From: Hyphomicrobium sp. | GTDB lineage: Bacteria > Pseudomonadota > Alphaproteobacteria > Rhizobiales > Hyphomicrobiaceae | NCBI GenBank assembly: GCA_025927515.1 | Contig: JAICLG010000025.1 | Location: forward strand, 1-16,605 | DNA length: 16,605 bases | Direction of reading: 5' to 3' | Part shown: positions 7,805 to 15,027 of the stretch, piece by piece | Numbering within the stretch: the stretch's first letter is position 1 | Layout of the letters: every line of letters starts with the position of its first letter | The notes under the pieces: generated by a model | The model's database searches: none | What the model was told of the DNA's origin: nothing | The model's input: the letters and a program-made list of their open reading frames with translations, nothing else | Program-made: the position numbers and the translations under genes

Positions 7805-10396
7805 ATGCGTGCGCCAACGCTGCCGCCCCCCGCGGCGCCCAGAAGACGGAAGAAGCGGCGCAAGAGCCTGCTGCTGAGCTTCCTTGGCTTCAGCTTCGCG
7901 ACGGGTGTGGTTCTCTTTATTGCCGGATCGGCGGTTGCGGGATTCCTCGTATGGCAGGCCTCGCGCGATCTGCCGGATTACGAAAGCTTGTCGAAGTACG
8001 AGCCGCCTGTCATGACCCGCATTCATGCCCATGACGGTTCGTTGATTGCCGAGTTCGCGCGCGAGCGCCGGATCTTCGTGCCGATCAATGCGATTCCGAA
8101 ACTCGTGATCGGCGCTTTCCTGTCGGCCGAGGATCGTCGCTTCTATGAGCACGGGGGCGTCGACTTCCAGGGTATCCTACGCGCCGTCTTTGCGGCGGCC
8201 GAAGCCAAGATACATGGCTCCAACAAACGCACCCAGGGCGCATCGACGATTACCCAGCAGGTCGCCAAAAACTTTTTGCTGACGAATGAGCGCTCGCTCT
8301 CGCGCAAGATCAAAGAAGCGATTCTCGCCGTGCGCATCGAGAGCGCCTACTCGAAGGACAAGATCCTCGAACTCTACCTCAATGAAATCTATCTCGGGAT
8401 GAACTCCTACGGGATCGGCGCGGCGGCGCTGACGTACTTCAACAAGGAACTCAAGGATCTCACGATCGAGGAAGCGGCGTATCTCGCGGCGCTCCCGAAG
8501 GGGCCGAACAACTATCATCCGTTCCGCCAGAAAAAGCGGGCAACCGAACGGCGTAACTGGATCATCGGCGAGATGGCTGAGAACGGCTACATCACCGAGG
8601 AACAGGCCGAGGCGGCGAAGAAGAAGCCTCTGGTCGTCAATCTCCGTCCCACCGGCGCTCACATCTCCACGGCTGAATTCTTCGCCGAAGAAGTTCGCCG
8701 GACCCTGCTCGCAAGATATGGAGAGGACAAGCTCTATGGCGGCGGGCTGTCGGTCAGAACGACGCTCGATCCGCATCTTCAGAACCTTGCAAGGCGGGCG
8801 CTGGTCGACGGCTTGGTCAAGTTCGACCGCAAGCGCGGATGGCGCGGGCCCGTAGCAAAGATCGATATTTCCGGCGACTGGGGCGTGGCGCTCGAGAAAA
8901 TCCATAGTCCGAGCGATATTCAGCCGTGGCGTCTTGGGGTCGTCCTCGAAACGCAGAAAACGAAGGCGATCATCGGCTTCAAACCGGCGCGGAAGCAGGA
9001 TTCCACCTTAGTCAAGGACCGGGAGGCCGTCGAAGTCTCTCTCGATGAAATGAAGTGGGCGGCGTACCAGCACGGCAAAAAGATAAACGCCAAATCGACG
9101 GCTGACATTCTGAAGCCCGGCGATGTCGTGTACGTCGCGCCAAAGGACCCTGACAATATCAAGGGCGCCTGGTCGCTGATGCAGATCCCGCAGATCGGCG
9201 GCGGTTTGGTTGCAATGGACCCCTATACGGGACGCGTGCTCGCCGTGGTGGGCGGTTTCTCGTACGATCTCAGCCAATTCGATCGCGTCATTCAGGCGAA
9301 GAGACAGCCGGGATCGTCGTTCAAGCCTTTCGTTTATGCGGCGGCCATAGACAATGGCTATAAGCCGACGTCGATCGTGCTCGACGCGCCAATCGAAATC
9401 GATCAAGGCCCGGGACAGGACATCTGGAAGCCCGAAAACTACGACGAAAAGGATGTCACCGGCCCCGAGACATTACGGTTCGGCATCGAGCATTCGCGTA
9501 ACCAGATGACGGTGCGGCTGGCGCAGGATCTCGGTATGCCGCTCATCATCGAATACGCGAAGCGGTTCGGAATTTACGATGACATGCTGCCCGTGCTCTC
9601 GATGTCGCTCGGCGCAGGCGAGACGACGCTGCTGCGCATGGCGACCGGATATTGCATGCTGGCGAATGGCGGCAAGAAGGTGAAGGCGACGCTGATCGAT
9701 CGCATTCAGGATCGCTACGGCCGCACGATCTGGCGGCACGATGAGCGCCAATGCATGGGCTGCACCGCGGATCACTGGGCAAATCAGGCTGAACCTCAAC
9801 TGATCGATGATCGGCCTCAGATTATCGATCCGCGTACGGCCTATCAGATCACCTCGATCCTCGAAGGCGTCGTGCAACGTGGCACGGGCAAGGTGCTGCG
9901 GTCGCTCGATCGGCCTATCGCCGGCAAAACCGGCACGACGAACCAGGAAAAAGATGCCTGGTTCATCGGCTATACGCCGAATCTCGTCGTTGGCGTGTAC
10001 ATGGGTTACGACACGCCGAAACCGATGGGCCGAGGTGGCACGGGCGGCATGATTGCGGCGCCGATCTTCGGCGAGTTCGTCAAGGATGCGCTGACCAATA
10101 CGCCGCCGGAGCCGTTTCGCGTTCCGCCCGGAATCAAGTTTGTCCGCGTCGATCTCAAGACTGGTTTGAGAGCCTCCGCCGATGATACGAACACCATCAT
10201 GGAGGCATTCAAGGCCGACGAGGGACCGGACGACGGCGCTGCGATGATCGGCTTCGCAAATGCGACGGCCGACGCCTCGGCCGGAGCGCCGCCTTTGAGC
10301 CGCGATCGGATGCCGCCTCCGCCTCCACCTCCGCCGGCTCAGGAGCAACGAGAACCCAGAAACGACGGAGGGCTCTTGCCGAACGGATTGTGGTAG
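7805..10396 (+). CDS. mrcA: penicillin-binding protein 1A, bifunctional peptidoglycan synthase
   Basis: This 863-residue class A PBP polymerises lipid II into glycan strands and cross-links their stem peptides at the inner membrane. A basic, Pro-rich cytoplasmic tail (RRRKKRRK at 13-20) precedes one membrane segment (about 22-50). The GT51 glycosyltransferase domain shows E109-D-R-R-F-Y-E-H with the catalytic Glu and the QGASTITQQVAKN motif (144-155). An OB-like insertion (about 340-460) separates it from the transpeptidase domain. That domain has S504-S-F-K507 (acyl-enzyme serine S504), S564-R-N566 and K708-T-G710. A CxxC (C650, C653) lies in a loop between the SRN and KTG motifs. The tail is Pro-rich (eight consecutive Pro) and ends in LLPNGLW. 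The ATG at 7805 has only a weak ribosome site (GGA 12 nt upstream). It is followed 122 nt later by prfB. Confidence 0.95.
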   Translation: MRAPTLPPPAAPRRRKKRRKSLLLSFLGFSFATGVVLFIAGSAVAGFLVWQASRDLPDYESLSKYEPPVMTRIHAHDGSLIAEFARERRIFVPINAIPKLVIGAFLSAEDRRFYEHGGVDFQGILRAVFAAAEAKIHGSNKRTQGASTITQQVAKNFLLTNERSLSRKIKEAILAVRIESAYSKDKILELYLNEIYLGMNSYGIGAAALTYFNKELKDLTIEEAAYLAALPKGPNNYHPFRQKKRATERRNWIIGEMAENGYITEEQAEAAKKKPLVVNLRPTGAHISTAEFFAEEVRRTLLARYGEDKLYGGGLSVRTTLDPHLQNLARRALVDGLVKFDRKRGWRGPVAKIDISGDWGVALEKIHSPSDIQPWRLGVVLETQKTKAIIGFKPARKQDSTLVKDREAVEVSLDEMKWAAYQHGKKINAKSTADILKPGDVVYVAPKDPDNIKGAWSLMQIPQIGGGLVAMDPYTGRVLAVVGGFSYDLSQFDRVIQAKRQPGSSFKPFVYAAAIDNGYKPTSIVLDAPIEIDQGPGQDIWKPENYDEKDVTGPETLRFGIEHSRNQMTVRLAQDLGMPLIIEYAKRFGIYDDMLPVLSMSLGAGETTLLRMATGYCMLANGGKKVKATLIDRIQDRYGRTIWRHDERQCMGCTADHWANQAEPQLIDDRPQIIDPRTAYQITSILEGVVQRGTGKVLRSLDRPIAGKTGTTNQEKDAWFIGYTPNLVVGVYMGYDTPKPMGRGGTGGMIAAPIFGEFVKDALTNTPPEPFRVPPGIKFVRVDLKTGLRASADDTNTIMEAFKADEGPDDGAAMIGFANATADASAGAPPLSRDRMPPPPPPPPAQEQREPRNDGGLLPNGLW

Positions 10397-10398
10397 CA

Positions 10399-10416
10399 GC
10401 GCGCATTGCCGCGCGC
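10399..10416 (+). repeat. small GC-rich stem-loop after mrcA
   Basis: GCGCGC, a 6-nt loop ATTGCC and GCGCGC form a perfect 6-bp stem three nucleotides past the mrcA stop. No T tract follows, so it is not a standard terminator. It could protect the 3' end or pause transcription before prfB. Confidence 0.3.
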
Positions 10417-10518
10417 CCTGCACATGCGTTTACAGGCTCGCCGCGTCTCACTATTACCTTGCATCTCTAATTCCGTATCGTTCGCCATGCCGGTTTGCAC
10501 CGGCTCCGGAGGTTTTCC

Positions 10519-11653
10519 ATGCGCGCAGAAGCGCAAAAGATTTCGGACGACATCAAGGAGGCCATCGCCCTCCTGAGGAGGTCTCTTTGACTGGGAGACT
10601 GCAGAAGATCGTCTCGCTTCGCTGAATGCCAAGGCTGAGGATCCGAGCCTCTGGTCGGATGCGAAGAACGCTCAGAAGATCATGCGCCAGCGGCAATCGC
10701 TTGAGCATGCCGTTGCCGAATTCAAGCGCCTGCAACGCGATTACGAAGACGCGCTGACGCTGATCGAACTGGGCGAAGCCGAGAACGATGAGGCAAGCAT
10801 CCGCGAAGGCGAAGCACAGCTGAAGCGTATCGATCGGGAAGCGCATCTTCGCTCGGTCGAAGCCATGCTGTCGGGTGAAGCTGACGCGCTGAGCACGTAC
10901 ATCGAGGTTCACGCCGGAGCTGGCGGTACCGAGAGCCAGGATTGGGCGTCGATGCTGGCGCGGATGTATGCGCGCTGGGGCGAGCGGCGTGGCTACAAGG
11001 TGAAGCTGATCGATGAAAGCGCCGGTGAAGAAGCCGGCATCAAATCCGCGACGTTCGAGATCGACGGTGAGAATGCTTTCGGCTGGTTGAAAACGGAAGC
11101 GGGCGTCCACCGATTGGTTCGCATCTCGCCGTTCGATTCCAATGCTCGCCGCCATACGAGCTTTGCGTCCGTGACGGTCTATCCGGTCATCGACGATACG
11201 ATCGAGGTCGACATCAATCCTTCCGACATCGATATTTCGTTCGCCCGATCGTCGGGCGCCGGTGGTCAGCACGTCAACAGGACCGAGTCCGCCGTTCGGC
11301 TCGTGCATAAGCCGTCAGGCATCGTGATCTTCGCGCAGGAGCAGCGCTCGCAGCATCAGAACAAGGATATCGCGTTCAAGCGCCTGAAGGCGCGTCTCTA
11401 CGAGATGGAACTCAAGAAACGCGAAGCGAAGGCGAATGAGGAGCAGGCGGCGAAAACGGACATCGGCTGGGGACACCAGATCCGCTCATACGTGCTGCAA
11501 CCCTATCAGCTGGTGAAGGATCTCAGGACGGGGGCTCAATCTACCAATCCCGCCGAGGTTCTGGATGGCGATATCGATCCATTCATCGAAGCGGCGCTAT
11601 CGCAGCGCCTCAAGGGCGGTGGCGAACCGGTCGTCGTGGACGATCTGGATTAG
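10519..11653 (+). CDS. prfB: peptide chain release factor 2, made by programmed +1 frameshift
   Basis: RF2 reads UGA and UAA stop codons in the ribosomal A site and triggers peptide release. The ATG at 10519 is preceded by GGAGG at 6-7 nt. The first 23 codons (MRAEAQKISDDIKEA to SL) end at an in-frame TGA (10588-10590). Skipping T10588 joins CTT to GAC, and the frame then continues to the TAG at 11651. The full product is 377 residues, somewhat longer than E. coli RF2 (365). The helical domain 1 is followed by the anticodon-like tripeptide Ser-Pro-Phe in RISPFDSNARRHTSF and the catalytic Gly-Gly-Gln in SSGAGGQHVNRTES. The frameshift lets RF2 level control its own synthesis, because scarce RF2 lets the ribosome pause at UGA and slip. 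The shift site is described separately. This is not a pseudogene. Confidence 0.96.
10576..10591 (+). promoter_or_regulatory. prfB programmed +1 frameshift site
   Basis: AGGAGG (10576-10581), a 3-nt spacer TCT, then CTT TGA C. This matches the E. coli arrangement (a Shine-Dalgarno-like hexamer, three nucleotides, CUU UGA C) in order and spacing. The internal SD pushes the ribosome forward and the C after TGA makes a poor stop context. Both are known requirements for high-efficiency slipping. Confidence 0.95.
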
Positions 11654-11692
11654 CAAAGCCGAGAGCGAGAGGGATCGCACGCCTCATTGACA

Positions 11693-11718
11693 GTCATCCC
11701 GGCCTTCGCCGGGACGAC
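11693..11718. repeat. REP-like palindrome between convergent genes, possible bidirectional terminator
   Basis: GTCATCCCGGC, loop CTTC, GCCGGGACGAC form an 11-bp stem with one A-C mismatch. Its form resembles the dispersed GTCATCCCGGC-type palindromes common in alphaproteobacterial genomes. It sits between the convergent prfB and tautomerase genes. Only GTTTCG follows on the plus strand, so termination would be weak, but the stem could stabilise both transcript ends. Confidence 0.6.
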
Positions 11719-11736
11719 GTTTCGCTGAGTGAGCGA

Positions 11737-12126
11737 TCAAAGTTCGCCGGTCAGGAATTGCGCGCGGCCGAGTCCGAAAGACCAATCCTCGTCGGTGCAC
11801 GTCACCATGTTCATCATCACGTCCGTCGGCGCGATGCCGCAGCTCTTTTGCAGTTCTTCGACGGTGAGGCGATAAAACTGCTCTTTCTGTTCTCGTGTGC
11901 GCGGCCGCGTCGTGACCTGAATGCAGACGAACTTGTCCGTGCGGGGAATGTCGAGGCCCGTGTCCTCCATGATCATTGTTGCGGGATCGTGTTCATGGAC
12001 GATCTGATAGCGATCGCGTTCCGGCACCTTGAACGCCGCGAGCATGGCCCGATGCAGCGCGTCGAGCAGCGTCTTCTTTTCGGCTTCGGTCCGGCCTTTG
12101 TAGAGGTCGATTCTGAGGAGGGGCAT
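11737..12126 (-). CDS. tautomerase-superfamily protein, malonate semialdehyde decarboxylase-like
   Basis: This 129-residue protein (including Met) starts Met-Pro, so removal of Met exposes the catalytic Pro-1 of the tautomerase superfamily. With mature numbering, P1, D37, R73, R75 and W114 fall exactly at the positions known for malonate semialdehyde decarboxylase (MSAD) of Pseudomonas pavonaceae. The hydrophobic-wall residues F116, F123 and L128 also fit, and the length is the same. MSAD converts malonate semialdehyde to acetaldehyde and CO2, the last step of 1,3-dichloropropene breakdown. Many relatives have unknown natural substrates, so the family is firm but the reaction is inferred. The ATG at 12126 is chosen because AAGG lies about 8 nt upstream and Pro-1 must be second. 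A TTG four residues... two codons earlier (12132) would destroy this. A good promoter lies at 12181-12208. No catabolic neighbours are present. Confidence 0.85.
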   Translation of the reverse strand: MPLLRIDLYKGRTEAEKKTLLDALHRAMLAAFKVPERDRYQIVHEHDPATMIMEDTGLDIPRTDKFVCIQVTTRPRTREQKEQFYRLTVEELQKSCGIAPTDVMMNMVTCTDEDWSFGLGRAQFLTGEL

Positions 12127-12180
12127 GGGCAAACCTTTCAGACGCGGGGGTCTCGTTTGCCGCCGCAGTTTTGCACGCGT

Positions 12181-12208
12181 GGAATATGCGCGTTTGCCTG
12201 ACTGTCAA
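12181..12208 (-). promoter_or_regulatory. probable promoter of the tautomerase gene
   Basis: On the minus strand a perfect TTGACA (12208-12203), a 16-nt spacer and TATTCC (12186-12181) precede the ATG at 12126 by about 55 nt. The predicted leader is about 45-50 nt. This is the best -35 box in the window. Confidence 0.5.
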
Positions 12209-12256
12209 AGTTGGGCAATCGCCGCACATCAGGTGGCGGTATCGGTTGAAATTCGA

Positions 12257-12568
12257 TTACTGGCCTGCCCGCAACCAGGATGGCCCGCCCATTGGAGCGC
12301 CGATGAAGCTTTGGCTCGGTGGCGGAGGCTTAATCTCCCACGGCGGCCTCGAATCGTCGGCCGAGTTGCTGTTTGAGCCGCTGGAGGTCACCCCGAATTG
12401 CAGGCCATCGAGTGGCCCCTTGAGCTGTTGCTCGTCCGGATCCTGGAATTGGGCAGAGCCGTCTGGATTCGTGCCGCCGAGCGACGTGGCTTCGAAAGCA
12501 TAGGCTGCCCCGGACGCGGCAATTGCCGCCGCGAATGCCGCGCTCGCGATAAGATGATGAATTCGCAT
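12257..12568 (-). CDS. small exported protein of unknown function
   Basis: I do not recognise this 103-residue protein. The ATG at 12568 (MRIHHLIAS) is chosen because GGGAG lies 8 nt upstream and because a clear signal peptide follows: hydrophobic residues 7-22 with a likely cleavage after AYA (about 23). The frame runs further upstream, to 12670, but that part is basic and would hide the signal peptide. The mature part (about 80 residues) is Gly/Ser/Pro/Asp-rich and probably disordered. It has a Ser/Asn run (SSGSNSNSADDS) and a KPPPP stretch, and no cysteines. It lies between the HxlR regulator and the tautomerase on the same strand, with gaps of 149 and 130 nt, so it is probably its own unit. 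Confidence 0.65.
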   Translation of the reverse strand: MRIHHLIASAAFAAAIAASGAAYAFEATSLGGTNPDGSAQFQDPDEQQLKGPLDGLQFGVTSSGSNSNSADDSRPPWEIKPPPPSQSFIGAPMGGPSWLRAGQ

Positions 12569-12717
12569 AGGTTCGCTCCCGCTGCGTATGACGCGCACCT
12601 TACCTCGGCGCATACGTTGAGTTTGGGGAGGCATGGTGGCGCGACTTCGCTTTTTCTCGAGGTGTGGCATGGCGGTTACGTTTTTGCATTATGCTGCTAA
12701 TGGCAGAGCGATGAAGG

Positions 12718-13152
12718 TCAGCCTCCCCGTCCGCGCCAAAGCGTGGGCAAACGGCGGATGGGCGAGGATCTGGATTTGGCTTCGGAGTTTGCCTTGGCGT
12801 CGAAATTGCGCTGGGCCTTCTGGACGGCCGCGCCGTTCTCGTTGGCCCAATCGGCCAGCCCGCTCAACGTGCCGATCAAGGTGCGGCCGAGTTCGGTCAA
12901 CTCGTAGTCGACGCGCGGCGGTATGGTCGGGAAAACCGTGCGGGTGACCAATCCATCTCGTTCCAATCCGCGCAATGTCAACGTCAGCATGCGCTGCGAA
13001 ATTCCGCCGATGGCGCGCCGTATTTCGTTGAAGCGCATCGGGCCGCCTTGCAGCAGGCCAACGACATAGACTGTCCACTTGTCGCCGACGCGGGCAAGCA
13101 AGTCGGCTGTCGCGCGGCAATACTCGGTTTCATGTTTGATACCGGGTTTCAA
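12718..13152 (-). CDS. HxlR-family transcriptional regulator
   Basis: This 144-residue winged-helix DNA-binding protein has the family pattern: YCRATADLLARVGDKWTVYV near the start, GGPMRFNEIRRAIGGISQRMLTLTLRGLERDGLV as recognition helix and beyond (about 36-69), and the wing PPRVDYELTELGRTL (about 78-92). The tail after about 115 is charged and less typical. Cys12 sits at the conserved N-terminal position used for redox sensing in YodB and HypR of Bacillus. The start is TTG at 13152. It is chosen because AAGGAGG (13160-13166) lies exactly 7 nt upstream. The gene is divergent from the azoreductase, with 128 nt between starts, and probably represses it and itself. This mirrors YodB and azoR1 in Bacillus subtilis, although the regulation here is inferred. 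Confidence 0.9.
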   Translation of the reverse strand: MKPGIKHETEYCRATADLLARVGDKWTVYVVGLLQGGPMRFNEIRRAIGGISQRMLTLTLRGLERDGLVTRTVFPTIPPRVDYELTELGRTLIGTLSGLADWANENGAAVQKAQRNFDAKANSEAKSRSSPIRRLPTLWRGRGG

Positions 13153-13179
13153 AAAAGTGCCTCCTTGCGCGGATTTTCT

Positions 13180-13214
13180 TGGTCATCAATTTAGCGCTGG
13201 TCACAAAATGTGAC
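13180..13214. promoter_or_regulatory. candidate operator/promoter in the HxlR-azoR divergent region
   Basis: GTCAC-AAAAT-GTGAC (13200-13214) is a perfect 5-bp inverted repeat with a 5-nt spacer. The half site GGTCA also occurs at 13181-13185, 18 bp from the GGTCA at 13199. A possible azoR promoter, TTGGTC (13180-13185), 18 nt, CAAAAT (13204-13209), would have its -10 box inside the palindrome, fitting repression. The link to the HxlR protein is inferred from position. Confidence 0.45.
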
Positions 13215-13280
13215 TGACGGAAGCCGGGCTGTCAAATGCGCCGATTTCGTCCCATCCCATCCATCGGTTGGAGCGATCCC

Positions 13281-13889
13281 ATGAAACTTCTGCATGTCGA
13301 TTCAAGTATTCTCGGTCCGAATTCGGTCAGCCGTCAGCTTTCCGCAGAGATCGTACTTGCCGAGCGGCGGCACCACCCGGGTCTTGAGGTCTTCTATCGC
13401 GATCTGGGCGCTGATCCCGTCGGGCATCTTTCGGGGGCCCACCTAGCCGCGGCCCAGGGCGCCAGTCCCGATGCGGCGCCTTTGCAGCAGGATCTCGCGT
13501 CAGGACAAGCGGCGCTCGATGAATTCGTCTCGGCCGATATCATCGTCGTCGGTGCGCCGATGTACAACTTTGGCATTCCGAGCCAGCTCAAGGCGTGGAT
13601 CGATCGGCTCGCTATCGCCGGGAAGACGTTCCGTTATTCGGAAAAAGGAGCGGAGGGATTGGCGGGCGGCAAGCGGGTGATCGTTGCCTCATCTCGCGGC
13701 GGATTTTACGGGCCGCAGACGCCGATCGCGTTCCTCGATCATCAAGAGAATTACCTGCGCGGAATTTTCGGTTTCTTCGGCATTAGCGACGTGACCTTCA
13801 TCCGGGCCGAAGGCATCGCGATGGGCCCGGAGCAGCGCGCGAAGGCCATCGAAGCCGCGAGGTCCGAAATCGCCGGACTTGCCGCATAG
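13281..13889 (+). CDS. azoR: FMN-dependent NADH-azoreductase / quinone reductase
   Basis: This 202-residue flavodoxin-fold enzyme of the AzoR family is cytoplasmic and reduces quinones and azo compounds by two-electron transfer from NAD(P)H. The FMN phosphate loop is seen at residues 8-18 (SSILGPNSVSR). The flavin-ring contacts are in PMYNFGIPSQLKAWID (about 93-108) and the SSRGGFYG loop (about 138-145), all matching E. coli AzoR. The length fits the family (about 200). The ATG at 13281 is chosen over one at 13236 because GGAG lies 7-8 nt upstream and the strand-initiating MKLLHVDSS is the family's usual start. It is divergent from an HxlR regulator, which suggests induction by quinones, diamide or other thiol-reactive stress. 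No terminator was seen after it. Confidence 0.93.
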   Translation: MKLLHVDSSILGPNSVSRQLSAEIVLAERRHHPGLEVFYRDLGADPVGHLSGAHLAAAQGASPDAAPLQQDLASGQAALDEFVSADIIVVGAPMYNFGIPSQLKAWIDRLAIAGKTFRYSEKGAEGLAGGKRVIVASSRGGFYGPQTPIAFLDHQENYLRGIFGFFGISDVTFIRAEGIAMGPEQRAKAIEAARSEIAGLAA

Positions 13890-14004
13890 GGATCGTGGAG
13901 GCGGGCGATCTGCGGACGACAGGAGTTGCAAGAAGCAGCGGCCTCGCAATTCGCGTCATTCGTGCTAAAGCCGCGGGACTTATAGTCTTGGATTCCCGTC
14001 TCCG

Positions 14005-15027
14005 ATGCCTTCGCCCGACCGCCTACAACTCATCACGTCCGAAGGTTTTGCGGACTACGCGCTTCTCGATTGCGGCGCCGGGCGCAAATTGGAGCGCTTC
14101 GGCGCCGTCGTCGTCGACCGGCCCGAGCCGCAGGCGCTCTGGCAGCCGCGCCTTCCGAAAGCGGAATGGTCGAAGGCTCACGCCGTTTTTTCCGCGTCCG
14201 GCGAGGATGATGAAAAGGGCAAGTGGCGCATCGACAAGCGGGTGCCGGACGCGTGGCCGGTGAGAGTTCCGTCTTTCCTTTCCCCTCCCCATCGCGGCGA
14301 GGGGCAAGGGGTGGTGGCATCATCCGAAGATTTGGTTTCACCCCACCCCCGACACATCCCCGTCAAGGGGAGGGGGGAGAAGGAAGCTGACGCTGGCAGC
14401 ATCACCATGCTCTGCAAACTCGCGGGGCTTTGGCATCTCGGGTTGTTTCCGGAGCAAGATCCGCATTGGCGATGGATGTGCGAAAGGCTCGCGGCGATCA
14501 AAGGTGAGACGCCACGCGTGCTCAATCTTTTCGGCTACACAGGCGCGGCGTCGCTGATCGCGGCCAAGGCGGGCGCGGAGGTGACGCACGTCGATGCGTC
14601 GAAGAAGGCGATCCAGTGGGGCAAGGAAAATCAAGCCGCATCGAAACTCGACGCCGCCAAGGTCCGATGGCTGCTCGATGATGCGGCGAAGTTCGCGGCC
14701 CGCGATGTCCGCCGCGGAAAGACCTATCACATGATCCTCGTCGATCCGCCGAAGTTCGGGCGCGGGCCCGAGGGCGAGGTCTGGGACTTGTTCAAGAATT
14801 TGCCGGCACTGCTCGCAGACGTTGCCAAGCTGCTGGCGCCGCGCGACGCTGCCATGGTGTTGACGGTCTATGCCATTCGCGCGTCGGCACTCGCGTTCGA
14901 TCAATTGATGCAAGACGCACTTGACGGCAAAGGCGGCAATTTCGAAAGCGGAGAATTGGCGATCCGCGCCGCGAGCGGGCCCTTGGTGCCGACCTCGCTT
15001 TTCGTGCGCTGGAGCGGCCAGACATGA
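14005..15027 (+). CDS. class I SAM-dependent rRNA methyltransferase, RlmI-like, with an in-frame repeat insertion
   Basis: This 340-residue protein belongs to the COG1092/RlmI-type Rossmann methyltransferases, which methylate rRNA (m5C1962 of 23S rRNA in E. coli RlmI). The SAM site is seen in RVLNLFGYTGAASLIAAKAG (161-180) and VTHVDASKKAIQWGKEN (183-199). The catalytic-region motif is VDPPKFGRG (246-254). The characteristic GLWHLGLFPEQDPHWRW (141-157) precedes them. The PUA domain of RlmI is absent; about 85 N-terminal residues form a small different domain. Residues about 90-128 (Pro/Gly/His/Arg-rich) are the translation of a palindromic repeat inserted between this domain and the core. Without it the protein would be about 300 residues. 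The ATG at 14005 has no strong ribosome site. Its stop overlaps the next start (ATGA), so translation is coupled. The exact RNA target is not known. Confidence 0.85.
   Translation: MPSPDRLQLITSEGFADYALLDCGAGRKLERFGAVVVDRPEPQALWQPRLPKAEWSKAHAVFSASGEDDEKGKWRIDKRVPDAWPVRVPSFLSPPHRGEGQGVVASSEDLVSPHPRHIPVKGRGEKEADAGSITMLCKLAGLWHLGLFPEQDPHWRWMCERLAAIKGETPRVLNLFGYTGAASLIAAKAGAEVTHVDASKKAIQWGKENQAASKLDAAKVRWLLDDAAKFAARDVRRGKTYHMILVDPPKFGRGPEGEVWDLFKNLPALLADVAKLLAPRDAAMVLTVYAIRASALAFDQLMQDALDGKGGNFESGELAIRAASGPLVPTSLFVRWSGQT
14273..14388 (+). repeat. palindromic (REP/BIME-like) element inside a coding sequence
   Basis: About 115 nt. The left end TTCCTTTCCCCTCCCC (14275-14290) is repeated inverted at the right end (CCCCTCCCC and TTCCTT read on the minus strand from 14385 to 14367). 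Inside are CCCC-N10-GGGG (14287-14304) and CCCC-GTCAA-GGGG (14358-14370). A GGGGTGGTG/CACCCCACCCC inner pair continues the stem, so the whole element can fold as one long imperfect hairpin. It keeps the reading frame of the host gene. Ends are approximate. Confidence 0.75.

Noticed and set aside
9473..10423. 316-codon minus-strand open frame under mrcA
   Set aside because: It overlaps the transpeptidase domain of PBP1A on the opposite strand and shows Arg/His-rich mirror composition.
10588..10590. In-frame TGA in prfB as a sign of a pseudogene
   Set aside because: The surrounding AGGAGG-N3-CTT-TGA-C is the known programmed frameshift signal and the rest of the gene is intact.
12569..12670. 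N-terminal extension of the small exported protein
   Set aside because: It would bury the signal peptide. The ATG at 12568 has a good ribosome site.
14273..14388. Repeat as a boundary between two separate genes or an assembly error
   Set aside because: The frame is open through it and the sequences on both sides belong to one methyltransferase family in the right order.
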